From Rossellomorea arthrocnemi (GTDB lineage: Bacteria > Bacillota > Bacilli > Bacillales > Bacillaceae_B): a stretch of DNA of 64,000 nt. Below are positions 8,127-17,212 of this stretch, piece by piece. Every line of letters starts with the position of its first letter. Position 1 is the first letter of the stretch. Location of the stretch: contig NZ_CAJGBF010000004.1 in the NCBI RefSeq assembly GCF_904424705.1, forward strand, positions 124,001 through 188,000. The letters run 5' to 3'. The notes under the pieces are model-generated. The model did no database searches and had not been told where the DNA came from. It saw only the letters and a list, made by a program, of their open reading frames with translations. The translations under genes and the position numbers were made by a program.

Positions 8127-9906
8127 GGAAATGGCTGAACATGCAACGATGCAAAGCTTTCTGAATTGCTATTTAAGAGAAACAGGGAACTACACTGACG
8201 AGAGCCGCTGCGACAATGATCTGTCACTTGGGCAGTATGAGAAAGTCATCGTCTCTCATTTGGTCCTGCAGCAGATTGAATTGATTATACCAGTGAAATA
8301 TTGGTCTCTTACGGATCGTCATCTATTCAGCTTCCCGCTTTATTACCGGGTAGGGGAAAGCGAATTGAAACCACTCGACTACATTACTCTTACAACCCTT
8401 GTTGTGAAAGAGTTCTTACTGGATAAACATCAACATGGGTCAGAAGATGAACTTCTACTAAGAGTGATTCTGAGCTGTCGCAGTATAAAAAGCTATGTTG
8501 AAAGTCGGCTACATGACAATGATGCCCTCATGGATGAAGAGTTTGATTATATTGATGCAGAGCAATCTCTCCTATTCGGTCATCTGCTTCATCCGACTCC
8601 AAAAAGTAAGCAGGGCTTGACCGATCAAGAGGATCGTACATATTCCCCTGAATACAAAGGAGAATTTCAGCTTCACTACTTTAGTGCAGATCCATCATTG
8701 GTAGAACAGGATTCAAGTACAACCCAAGCCGCATCTTCCATCATTTTCGATCAATTAAAAGCCGACTCCGGTGTTGATCAGAACTGGCTACAGCAGGTGC
8801 AGGAAGAGAATGGACGTGTCTTGCTTCCTGTACATCCTCTTCAAGTGAAAACAGTATTGGAGAAAGTGAACGTACAAGAGCTGATGGCAGAAGGAAGACT
8901 GGAATATATCGGTCCGCTAGGGAAATGTTTCACGGCAACGTCATCATTTCGAACGGTCTATAGCAAAGAATCGCGATACATGTATAAATTCTCCGTACCT
9001 GTCAAAATCACAAACTCTCTTCGCATCAACCAAAAGAAGGAACTGGCAAGGGGAGTAGAGGTTTCGAGATTACTAGAAACGGAAGTGGGAAAAAGCCTTA
9101 ACAAAGAGTTCCCACGATTTAAGGTCATCAAGGACCCTGCCTATTTAAACTTGGACCTGAATGAAGAAGTTTCAGGGTTTGAGCTTGTCATCAGGGAAAA
9201 TCCTTTCTATGAAAACAGTCGCGGAACCAGCTTGATCGCAGCTTTATGTCAGGACCACGCTTATGGAGGAAAAGCCAGAATACATTCCATCATTAAAGGG
9301 ATAGCGCAAAGAGAGAATAGAAGTCTGGAAGAAGTGAGCCTGGATTGGTTCGATCGATACTTATCCCTGACGCTGGATCCGATGATCTGGTTGTTCCACA
9401 CATACGGCATTGCCCTGGAAGCCCATCAGCAGAACTCGGTGGTCCAACTAAAAAACGGCTATCCTGAAACCTTCTACTACAGAGATAACCAAGGTTACTA
9501 CTATAGTGAATCGAAAGTGGAAAAACTCAAAGAACTCTTGCCGGATTTAAATCAAGAAAGTGATACCATTTGTTCAGATGAAGTGGCAGAGGAGCGTTTG
9601 CGCTATTACTTCTTCTTTAACCATTTATTTGGACTGATCAATGGTTTCGGGGCAAATGGTCTCATAGAAGAAGATAGACTTATGAATATTGTAAAAGAAC
9701 GTCTGGAGAACCATGAACAGCAGTGGGGGGAAGATTCCAATTTACTGAGCAGTTTATTATATCAACCGGTCCTTCCGTGTAAAGGGAATCTATTGACCCG
9801 TTTTTATGACATGGATGAATTGGTCGGTCCGATGGAAGCTCAATCAGTCTATACGATGGTGAAGAATCCCCTTGCCAAAGAGGTGGAAATCCATCATGTC
9901 CTATGA
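8113..9906 (+). CDS. IucA/IucC family NIS siderophore synthetase (first copy)
   Basis: An about 597-residue ATP-dependent NRPS-independent siderophore synthetase. Family segments include GRVLLPVHPLQ (about 235-245), TSSFRTVY and KFSVPVKITNSLRIN in the ATP/citrate region, GIALEAHQQNSV (about 435), and a C-terminal FhuF-like part. It would adenylate citrate and join one N-acetyl-N-hydroxy-diaminopropane arm. The TTG at 8113 has GGAGGG seven bases upstream, inside the end of the decarboxylase gene; an ATG at 8098 is in frame but has no ribosome site. Two synthetases in this operon match the two condensations needed for schizokinen. Confidence 0.93.
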   Translation: MRNYKEMAEHATMQSFLNCYLRETGNYTDESRCDNDLSLGQYEKVIVSHLVLQQIELIIPVKYWSLTDRHLFSFPLYYRVGESELKPLDYITLTTLVVKEFLLDKHQHGSEDELLLRVILSCRSIKSYVESRLHDNDALMDEEFDYIDAEQSLLFGHLLHPTPKSKQGLTDQEDRTYSPEYKGEFQLHYFSADPSLVEQDSSTTQAASSIIFDQLKADSGVDQNWLQQVQEENGRVLLPVHPLQVKTVLEKVNVQELMAEGRLEYIGPLGKCFTATSSFRTVYSKESRYMYKFSVPVKITNSLRINQKKELARGVEVSRLLETEVGKSLNKEFPRFKVIKDPAYLNLDLNEEVSGFELVIRENPFYENSRGTSLIAALCQDHAYGGKARIHSIIKGIAQRENRSLEEVSLDWFDRYLSLTLDPMIWLFHTYGIALEAHQQNSVVQLKNGYPETFYYRDNQGYYYSESKVEKLKELLPDLNQESDTICSDEVAEERLRYYFFFNHLFGLINGFGANGLIEEDRLMNIVKERLENHEQQWGEDSNLLSSLLYQPVLPCKGNLLTRFYDMDELVGPMEAQSVYTMVKNPLAKEVEIHHVL

Positions 9907-10483
9907 CTTCGAAGTGTTTGATAAAGAAATCCAGAAGTCGATTCAATTTAAGAAGATAGACTTTAGCCGGGACACGGAGCTAATTCATAAATGGATGATG
10001 GAGGAACATGTCCATCCATTCTGGAATTTGAATATTCCAATTGAAAAGTTTCAAGACCATTTGAAAAAATCTTTGTCCGATTCACATCAAACCCTGTACG
10101 CAGGGTATCTTGACGGTGTGGCAATGAGTTACTGGGAGGCCTATTGGGTAAAAGGCGACGTGGTGGAAGAAACGTATACTCCTGCACCTTTCGATCAGGG
10201 AGTACATCTGTTAATTGGAGAGAGAGAGTATCTTGGTAAAGGACTTTCCCTGCCATTATTACGAGCGATGGTTTCGTATCAGTTCCAAGAAAAGAAGACG
10301 ACTAAAGTCGTAGCAGAGCCGGATATTCGAAATGACAAAATGATCCATGTTTTTGAGAAATGCGGTTTTAAACCCGTTAAATCGATTACTCTCCCAGACA
10401 AAACCGGACTGCTCATGTTTTGTGAGAGAAGCGAATTTGAAAAGAGGTGGCAGAATGAAGGACTCTACGATCACATCAAATGA
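9896..10483 (+). CDS. Siderophore GNAT N-acetyltransferase
   Basis: A 195-residue acyl-CoA-dependent acetyltransferase like RhbD/IucB/AlcB. The acetyl-CoA loop region is GEREYLGKGLSLPLLRAMV (about 110-128), followed by VAEPDIRNDKMIHVFEKCGF, the usual C-terminal GNAT block in siderophore acetylases. It should acetylate the hydroxylamine nitrogen of N-hydroxy-diaminopropane. The ATG at 9896 lies inside the end of the preceding synthetase and follows AGAGGTGG with 9 nt spacing; an upstream TTG at 9872 is not supported. Its own end overlaps the next gene by 29 bases, so translation of the cluster looks coupled. Confidence 0.9.
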   Translation: MSYDFEVFDKEIQKSIQFKKIDFSRDTELIHKWMMEEHVHPFWNLNIPIEKFQDHLKKSLSDSHQTLYAGYLDGVAMSYWEAYWVKGDVVEETYTPAPFDQGVHLLIGEREYLGKGLSLPLLRAMVSYQFQEKKTTKVVAEPDIRNDKMIHVFEKCGFKPVKSITLPDKTGLLMFCERSEFEKRWQNEGLYDHIK

Positions 10484-11804
10484 TTTGTATGACATCATCG
10501 GTATCGGATTAGGACCGTTTAATCTGGGGCTAGCCGCCTTATTGGATTCGGTATCTGAAGTGAAAAGTGTATTTTTGGAGAAAAAGAAAGCCTTCAATTG
10601 GCATCCGGGCATGCTGATTGACGGAACGACCTTACAAGTGCCGTTCTTTGCTGATTTAGTCAGTATGGCGGATGTACGGAGTGATTACAGTTTCCTTCGT
10701 TACCTGGAAGCTCATAACCGTTTATATCACTTTTATTTTCTGGAAAAATTTCATATCCCTCGAAAAGAATATAACCATTACTGCCAGTGGGTGAGCGAGC
10801 AGCTCACTACGTGCCGATTCGGGATGGATGTCCAAAGTATCGTGCCTGTCCAATTGGGAACTGGGGACAGCATATATGAAGTCACCGTGTGGAACGATGC
10901 CCTTCAACATACTGAGACTATGTTTACGAAACATCTCGTACTTGGAATTGGTTCTGTTCCTTCTGTACCTGAGGTATTTCAGGAAATGATTGGAAAAACT
11001 GTATTTCACAGTGCCGATTATTTATCCAATAAGGAGACATGTGCCAATGCTGAATCTGTTGCCGTGATCGGATCCGGCCAGAGTGCAGCCGAAGTGTTTC
11101 TCGATGTAGCCAAAGAACAGGAGAATCAAGGATTTTCACTACAATGGTATACACGTTCAAAGGGATTCTTCCCAATGGAGTATTCAAAACTGGGCCTTGA
11201 GTATTTTTCACCCGATTACACCCGATTCTTTTATCAGCTTCCACAGGAAAAGAAGGATCAGCTTCTAAAGGAACAAGATCTTCTTTATAAAGGCATCAGT
11301 TCAGAGACGATCGCCGATATATATGATTATTTATATGAAAGATCCGTAGGAAACGAGGAGCCGGACATCTGCTTACAGGCCATGACAGAGATCGTCGGAA
11401 TCGAAAAAAATGAAACAGGGTTTGAACTGCATGGCTATCACCGGATCAAGGATGAACATTTCGTAGATAAAGCAGATATCATCATACTTGGCACCGGCTA
11501 CAAGCCTGCATTCCCCGGATTCCTTTCGAAAATGAAAGAGTGGATTGCCTGGGATGAGTATGACAGATACAAAGTGAAAGAAGATTATCGATTAGAAACC
11601 TATGTAGAAGGTCCGGGTGAAATCTTTGTACAGAATGGTGAAATGCATACTCATGGAGTCGGGGCACCTGATCTTGGACTCGGTGCACACCGTAATGCGA
11701 TCATCATTAATACCATTACAGGAAGAGACGTATACCCGGTTCAAAGCAAAAATGTGTTTCAGACCTTTGGAACGAAAGCTGAGACCATTCCGGTTCCTAT
11801 CTGA
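10455..11804 (+). CDS. L-lysine/ornithine/diamine N-monooxygenase (siderophore)
   Basis: A 449-residue flavin-dependent N-hydroxylase of the IucD/PvdA/RhbE family. DIIGIGLGPFNLGLAALLD (about 13-31) is the FAD-binding loop, AVIGSGQSAAEVFLD (about 198) binds NADPH, and HGVGAPDLGLGAHRNA near the C-terminus is the conserved siderophore hydroxylase tail. Given the diaminobutyrate genes, the substrate is predicted to be 1,3-diaminopropane rather than lysine or ornithine. The ATG at 10455 is preceded by AAGAGGTGG and sits inside the acetyltransferase gene. The stop codon overlaps an ATG at 11804 that begins the next reading frame. Confidence 0.92.
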   Translation: MKDSTITSNDLYDIIGIGLGPFNLGLAALLDSVSEVKSVFLEKKKAFNWHPGMLIDGTTLQVPFFADLVSMADVRSDYSFLRYLEAHNRLYHFYFLEKFHIPRKEYNHYCQWVSEQLTTCRFGMDVQSIVPVQLGTGDSIYEVTVWNDALQHTETMFTKHLVLGIGSVPSVPEVFQEMIGKTVFHSADYLSNKETCANAESVAVIGSGQSAAEVFLDVAKEQENQGFSLQWYTRSKGFFPMEYSKLGLEYFSPDYTRFFYQLPQEKKDQLLKEQDLLYKGISSETIADIYDYLYERSVGNEEPDICLQAMTEIVGIEKNETGFELHGYHRIKDEHFVDKADIIILGTGYKPAFPGFLSKMKEWIAWDEYDRYKVKEDYRLETYVEGPGEIFVQNGEMHTHGVGAPDLGLGAHRNAIIINTITGRDVYPVQSKNVFQTFGTKAETIPVPI

Positions 11805-11842
11805 TGAAAAGAAGGCATAGACTAAGTGAAAGAAGGGAAAAT

Positions 11843-13651
11843 ATGTTATTCAGTGAAGAAATTCAACGTGTTTTTAAGAGTGATAATTGGAAAAAGGTTA
11901 ACAAGAAATTGATAGGCAAAATGCTGTCTGAGTATATGTATGAGGATATGATCCAGCCTGAAATCCTTTCAGAGGAAGGGGAGAATATCGAATACACCCT
12001 TCAGGTCTCAGATTCTAAGCACTATCACTATATCGCGCAAAAACGACTGTTTGATAGTTTCGATGTGAAATGGACGACTGTATATATTGTTGAAAATGGA
12101 GGAAGGAAGGAAGCGGATAGTGCAATAGAGCTATTGGTTGATCTTCAAGGGATCATCGGGATGTCATCTGAAACGGCTGGGCATTTAATGAAGGAAATGA
12201 ACAGTACGTTAATAGCGGATGCCCATCTTCTCGAGAAAGAAACGAAAACATCGGACGATCTGATTTATGAAGACTACGCCACTCTTGAAGGATATATGAC
12301 AGGTCATCCATGGATTACTTATAACAAAGGGAGAATCGGGTTCGGATATGACGATTACCTTGCCTTTGCTCCTGAACAACAGAAGGAGGTCCAGCTTTCC
12401 TGGATTGCCGTACATAAGGACATTGCATCGTTCCAATCTGTGGAAGGATTGGATTATGAAACGTTGATTGCCGATGAACTGAGTGAAGAAGACCGAATCC
12501 GCTTTGACAAGATCGTCAAACAAAATGGAAGCGAATCATCAGAATATTATTACCTGCCAGTGCACGAGTGGCAATGGAAAAACACACTGATTCAGAATTT
12601 CCCTGAGGAGCTCGCCATGGGTCGCATCATTCCTTTAGGAGAGGGAGAAGACCGCTACCTTCCCCAGCAGTCGATCCGCACATTTGTGAATCGAACGAAC
12701 AAAGATAAGCATCATGTGAAGCTTCCGATGAGTATTTTGAACACGCTGGTTTACCGGGGGCTGCCATCTGAACGAACCGTGATTGCTCCTAAGGTGACAG
12801 AGTTCATTAAAGGAATGGCTGAAAAGGATCCATTTTTAAAAGAGGAATGCCGGGTCATCCTCCCTGGGGAAAATGCCAGTATGAATGTAAACCATCATTA
12901 CTATACCCAATTAAAGCAGGCACCTTATCAATACTTGGAGATGCTTGGAACCATATGGAGAGAAAGCATCTATACGTATTTAGAAGACGGGGAGCAAGCG
13001 ATTACACTGGCCGCCTTATTATATGAAGATCATAACCATAAACCATATGTTGAGAGTTTGATCGAGCAGTCAGGCCTCACCTCAGAAGAATGGATGAAAC
13101 AATTTTTCAAAGTCATAATGGAGCCCCTTCTGCATTATCTTTACCAATACGGTACGGTATTCTCTCCCCATGGACAAAATACGATTGTCGTGTTGAAGGA
13201 GGCAAAGCCTCAGCGATTAGCGATTAAAGACTTTGTTGATGACGTCAATATTTCAGACCAGGATTTCCCTGAGCTGCAAGGACTGTCTTCAGAATTTAAA
13301 GCGGTCCTTCGGACAGAACCGCCTGAAGGGCTGACGCAGTTCATCTTCACGGGACTCTTTATCTGTCACTTGAGATACTTGAGTAATTTGTTGAAAAACA
13401 ATGGATTGATGGAAGAAGAAACGTTCTGGGGTCTTCTAGCCGACTCGATACTCAGTTATCAGGATCGATTCCCGCAATTAGAAGAACGTTTCAAGCTCTT
13501 TGACTTCTTTAAACCGGAGCTCACGAAACTTTGTCTGAACCGGAACCGCATGGTGGACTACGGTTACTCTGACGACGACGACCGCCCCCACGCTTCCGAA
13601 TTCGGTAAAGTAACAAACGCGTTGGCTTTATATAATAGGCTCTATTCGTGA
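11843..13651 (+). CDS. IucA/IucC family NIS siderophore synthetase (second copy)
   Basis: A 602-residue NIS synthetase, similar in size to the one at 8113 but only distantly similar. It has YYLPVHEWQWKN (about 238), IRTFVNRTNKDKHHVKLPMS in the ATP region, GENASMNVNHH, and SPHGQNTIVVLKE (about 450). It should add the second hydroxamate arm to the citryl intermediate. An ATG at 11804 overlaps the previous stop but has no ribosome site; the ATG at 11843 follows AAGAAGGG and gives a protein starting close to the family N-terminus. It is the last strictly biosynthetic gene of the operon. Confidence 0.93.
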   Translation: MLFSEEIQRVFKSDNWKKVNKKLIGKMLSEYMYEDMIQPEILSEEGENIEYTLQVSDSKHYHYIAQKRLFDSFDVKWTTVYIVENGGRKEADSAIELLVDLQGIIGMSSETAGHLMKEMNSTLIADAHLLEKETKTSDDLIYEDYATLEGYMTGHPWITYNKGRIGFGYDDYLAFAPEQQKEVQLSWIAVHKDIASFQSVEGLDYETLIADELSEEDRIRFDKIVKQNGSESSEYYYLPVHEWQWKNTLIQNFPEELAMGRIIPLGEGEDRYLPQQSIRTFVNRTNKDKHHVKLPMSILNTLVYRGLPSERTVIAPKVTEFIKGMAEKDPFLKEECRVILPGENASMNVNHHYYTQLKQAPYQYLEMLGTIWRESIYTYLEDGEQAITLAALLYEDHNHKPYVESLIEQSGLTSEEWMKQFFKVIMEPLLHYLYQYGTVFSPHGQNTIVVLKEAKPQRLAIKDFVDDVNISDQDFPELQGLSSEFKAVLRTEPPEGLTQFIFTGLFICHLRYLSNLLKNNGLMEEETFWGLLADSILSYQDRFPQLEERFKLFDFFKPELTKLCLNRNRMVDYGYSDDDDRPHASEFGKVTNALALYNRLYS

Positions 13652-13760
13652 AGTGTATTGCTATCCCAAAACTTTAAAAGGAGAGAATAGCAGTTGATTT
13701 CCCCTCCAGGATGTGGAGGATAACACACTTAATTCCCAAGATAGAAAGAGGGATCATCAC

Positions 13761-14987
13761 TTGAGTATAATTGTTCAGAAATTTGGTGGAACCTCTGTTG
13801 GTTCCACCGAGAAAATAAAACGAATGGCAGACAGGGTCATCCAGGAAAAGAAAAAAGGTCATGACGTCGTCGTTGTCGTATCTGCAATGGGCAAAACGAC
13901 TGATACTCTTGTAAAATTAGTGAGTGACATCACCACCAAACCTAGTAAGAGAGAGATGGATATGCTCCTTTCAACAGGAGAACAAGTAACGATTTCCCTC
14001 CTTTCCATGGCTCTTCAACAGCAAGGGACGGAGGCGATTTCTTTCACTGGATGGCAGGCAGGCATTCAAACGGATTCCGTCCTTGGAAATGCCCATATTC
14101 AATCGATTGAAACGAGGCGAATCAGGGAAGAACTGGGTCATGGGAAAGTGGTGGTAGTGGCCGGTTTTCAAGGAGTAACAGAAGATGGGAACATTTCTAC
14201 TTTGGGAAGAGGGGGTTCCGATATCACGGCAGCTGCTCTTGCTTCAGCAATAAAGGCAGACCGATGTGATATCTATACGGATGTCGATGGAGTATACACC
14301 TCTGATCCCAGATTTGTTCCGAAAGCATCTAAAATCAATTCCCTCTCGTATGACGATATGCAGAATTTAGCAGTCATGGGAGCGGGTGTTCTTCATCCAA
14401 GAGCGGTTAAACATGCAAAGAAATTCGGAATCCCGCTTTATATAAAATCAAGTTTTGAAAATGTCAGGGGAACCTTTATTCATGGAATGGCAAAACAGAA
14501 TGGATCAAGTACTGTGATCGGAGTCACATTTGAAAAGGATATATCTAGAATAGAAATGTTTGATTGTGAAGATGTTGAAGGGTTCCGGGAAGGAATGATG
14601 TGTGAACTGGCATCTCGCCATATTCAGGCAGATGTCTATACACAAAGTTGTCGGAACATCTTGTCCTTATTAATCAAGGAACAAGATCTGCAAGAGGTAT
14701 TATTCGTTTTAGAGAAAGAAAGAGACAGGTGGAAATACTCCCGCATCGAACAAAGAAGCAACTTGTCAAAGGTGTCGGCAATCGGACGAAATATGAAAGC
14801 CCACCCAGAGATTAAGATAGGAATGTGCAAAATGCTATTGGAAAATGCCGTAAGAGTGAAACTGATAGGCGAATCTTCCATAAGCGTAACGGCAGTTATT
14901 GAGAAAAGTCATATTCAAACCGCTGTAGAATGCTTGCATACTGGATTTGGATTGGATTATGAGAACATGATGAAGGCTACAGTATAA
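13761..14987 (+). CDS. lysC: Aspartokinase, lysine-sensitive type
   Basis: A 408-residue aspartate kinase. The N-terminus IVQKFGGTSVGS is the kinase signature, VVVVSAMGKTTD and TLGRGGSDITAAALA the nucleotide and substrate segments, and two ACT-type regulatory domains follow (about 265-335 and 345-405). It phosphorylates aspartate, feeding aspartate semialdehyde. TTG at 13761 follows AAAGAGGGA and gives the usual length; an upstream ATG at 13713 would add a non-family tail. It follows the siderophore genes by 110 bases with no clear terminator, suggesting co-expression to supply diaminobutyrate. Housekeeping aspartokinases are normally elsewhere. Confidence 0.93.
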   Translation: MSIIVQKFGGTSVGSTEKIKRMADRVIQEKKKGHDVVVVVSAMGKTTDTLVKLVSDITTKPSKREMDMLLSTGEQVTISLLSMALQQQGTEAISFTGWQAGIQTDSVLGNAHIQSIETRRIREELGHGKVVVVAGFQGVTEDGNISTLGRGGSDITAAALASAIKADRCDIYTDVDGVYTSDPRFVPKASKINSLSYDDMQNLAVMGAGVLHPRAVKHAKKFGIPLYIKSSFENVRGTFIHGMAKQNGSSTVIGVTFEKDISRIEMFDCEDVEGFREGMMCELASRHIQADVYTQSCRNILSLLIKEQDLQEVLFVLEKERDRWKYSRIEQRSNLSKVSAIGRNMKAHPEIKIGMCKMLLENAVRVKLIGESSISVTAVIEKSHIQTAVECLHTGFGLDYENMMKATV

Positions 14988-15053
14988 AACACAGTCAAAG
15001 ATCAATGGAGCCACCACTAAAACCAATTCATACTATTTTTCAACAGCGAAAAG

Positions 15054-15094
15054 AACCCATATAATAAATACAAAAGGTATTTATTATATGGGTT
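15054..15094. repeat. 18-bp perfect hairpin
   Basis: AACCCATATAATAAATAC (15054-15071) pairs perfectly with GTATTTATTATATGGGTT (15077-15094) over a five-base loop. There is no T-run after it, so a rho-independent role is doubtful. It lies 66 bases after the aspartokinase stop. A second weaker pair, CATTCATTCT/AGAATGAATG, follows at 15127-15159. Confidence 0.7.
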
Positions 15095-15183
15095 ATTGCA
15101 TAAACAGTCCTCTTTGATGAGGGAGGCATTCATTCTAACGGTTATCCTGAGAATGAATGGACATATTCAGTGCTCAGTATAGC

Positions 15184-15216
15184 AAAGAGCCGTCCATACA
15201 GGACGGCTCTTTGTTA
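15184..15216. terminator. Bidirectional terminator
   Basis: AAAGAGCCGTCC (15184-15195) pairs with GGACGGCTCTTT (15201-15212). It serves the convergent aspartokinase and protease genes. Confidence 0.85.
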
Positions 15217-15233
15217 TGAATCTTTCTTAGGAA

Positions 15234-16877
15234 TTAATACACCCCGACAGCATCCCATGCTGCTTTAACGGAATTGTAGGTAGCACTTCCGTTGCCATAA
15301 AGATCAGCAGCGGATTGAAGAAGAGCCGCACGGGCATAACTGAAGTTACTTGTTGGTGTTAAGTAAACAGTCAGTGCACGGTAGTAGATTTTTTCTGCTT
15401 TGGCTTTACCGATACTTGTGATCGTATTGTAAGCCGCTTTATTCGGAATACCGGAGTTTGTATGAACGCCTCCGTTATCGGAAGAAGTGTTCACATAGTT
15501 ATTCATATGAGCCGGTTGCCCGTATTTAGTCGGGTTCGACATACTGCGGAGAGCATCTCCTGAAATACCCGGAGTGTAGACATCTTCACCCATTAAATAA
15601 TCGCCCGGATCTAAGAAATAACCGAATACATCGGAGAATGATTCATTTAAAGCCCCGGATTGATACTGATACTGTAATCCTGCAGTACGTTCCGTCACGG
15701 CATGAGTCAGCTCATGAGCAACGACATCGAGTGCACCTGATAGGGAAGTGAAGGTTGATCCGTCCCCGTCCCCATAAACCATTTGAGAACCATTCCAGAA
15801 TGCGTTGTTATAATTGGATCCGTAATGGACGGTAGAGCGGATGGTAGCTCCGTTATTGTCGAAACTGTTGCGGTTATGTGTATTCTTATAATAATCATAA
15901 ACTTTACCGGCATATGCATGGGCATCTACATCAGCTGCTTGGGAATAAGCAGTCCAGGAGTTATTGCTGTCAGTGGAATAGTATCCTGGAAGGCTTGAAC
16001 CATTTTGAGCCGTAAAGGTTTCAATGACACCGTTCATAGGTTTCGTCACATCATATAAGTAATAAGTTCCGTTTGAAGAATAAGTATTAAGAGTTTTATA
16101 GTCATCTAAAACTCCATAGCCGCTTCCTGTCGTTGCTGCATCGGTTACAGCATTAAACGCTTCGACAATGGATCCGTCATTCGCATCAACAAAGATCTGC
16201 CAGTTTGCTCCATAAGGCTCGATGAATTGAAGCTGTACCTTATAAGCAAGAGTGAACTTTCCGTCTTTTTCATGAATCACAAGATCATTTTTCTCGGTCG
16301 TGTTTTCAACATGACTGTCTTTCTTCGCATCAATGGAAAACTCGTTTTGAGTCCCAGTCACTGTATCAGCTTTGGATAGACCGATATGCTTCCAAGCAAG
16401 GTCCGTAGCTGATTTCTGATTGATTTTTGATTTTGTCTTGGTTACCTTTTTAGAAGCATCTTTATAAAGTTGACCAGTTGTAGCCGTCACTTCATTCTTT
16501 TTATTTGTATGAACAATGAAGATCGCTCCATCAACAGGGACTCCGTCCACTGACTGTGTGAATTTGTAATGGGACATTCCCAGATCGTCTGTCGTTTTTT
16601 CTAGCAATGTCAATTCCGAATGAGGATCGACAGCGAAGAGTTCCTTATTATCTTTCAAGAATTTTTTTACATCTTTATCGTTCTTTACAATGCCTTTTGA
16701 TAGTTTTCCAGATAAGAAGCTAGGTCCTTTTTTATCTATGTTCATGACCTTTTGATGAATGTCCATTTTTGAAGTAATAGAATCTGAAGACTGAGCGAAT
16801 GCGGAAGCACCCGTAAAGGAGGCGCTGAATACAAGAGAAGTTCCTAGTGCTAAACTAACTAATTTTTTTTTCGACAT
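15234..16877 (-). CDS. npr: Extracellular neutral metalloprotease (thermolysin/bacillolysin, M4)
   Basis: A 547-residue preproenzyme. Residues 1-28 form a Sec signal ending near ASAFA, followed by an FTP/PepSY propeptide (to about 240) and the mature M4 domain. The zinc motif [12 protein letters not shown] gives His, Glu and His; the third ligand is Glu in [12 protein letters not shown]; the transition-state His is in [16 protein letters not shown]. It would be secreted and autoprocessed to degrade proteins outside the cell. The ATG at 16877 follows AAAGGGGA with 9 nt spacing; an ATG at 16901 would add eight residues. Monocistronic, convergent with the aspartokinase. Confidence 0.95.
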   Translation of the reverse strand: MSKKKLVSLALGTSLVFSASFTGASAFAQSSDSITSKMDIHQKVMNIDKKGPSFLSGKLSKGIVKNDKDVKKFLKDNKELFAVDPHSELTLLEKTTDDLGMSHYKFTQSVDGVPVDGAIFIVHTNKKNEVTATTGQLYKDASKKVTKTKSKINQKSATDLAWKHIGLSKADTVTGTQNEFSIDAKKDSHVENTTEKNDLVIHEKDGKFTLAYKVQLQFIEPYGANWQIFVDANDGSIVEAFNAVTDAATTGSGYGVLDDYKTLNTYSSNGTYYLYDVTKPMNGVIETFTAQNGSSLPGYYSTDSNNSWTAYSQAADVDAHAYAGKVYDYYKNTHNRNSFDNNGATIRSTVHYGSNYNNAFWNGSQMVYGDGDGSTFTSLSGALDVVAHELTHAVTERTAGLQYQYQSGALNESFSDVFGYFLDPGDYLMGEDVYTPGISGDALRSMSNPTKYGQPAHMNNYVNTSSDNGGVHTNSGIPNKAAYNTITSIGKAKAEKIYYRALTVYLTPTSNFSYARAALLQSAADLYGNGSATYNSVKAAWDAVGVY

Positions 16878-17212
16878 ATTACAAATTCCCCTTTTGATCA
16901 TAGATTTTGGAAATAGCTATTTCTTTTGGCCCCGGCGGCTAATTAGAAGTCTAGTAAAAAATGGGAGATTTGACAATGTAAAAAATGGTAATTTTCAGTA
17001 AATTTTAAATATTTAGTGTTCTACAATGTCGATATATAACAAATAATACGGGAATTTCTGCCATTATCTATTCCGTTCATGGAAAAATATTTTTCTAGGA
17101 ATATTCCACTATTTTTTGTGCATGGGGGAAACAGGAAATTTCTCGTTTGAATTCATTACAGGATTTGATATAATTAATGTGAAGCAATTCACAAACTTAT
17201 ACACCGAAATGA
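16878..17212. promoter_or_regulatory. AT-rich divergent intergenic region
   Basis: This 335-base gap separates the protease and the epimerase. It holds GAAATAGCTATTTC at 16910-16923, a perfect 14-base palindrome in the protease leader, and an AT-rich stretch with further partial dyads (AAAAATATTTTT near 17085). I see no convincing ORF or -35/-10 pair. Confidence 0.4.
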
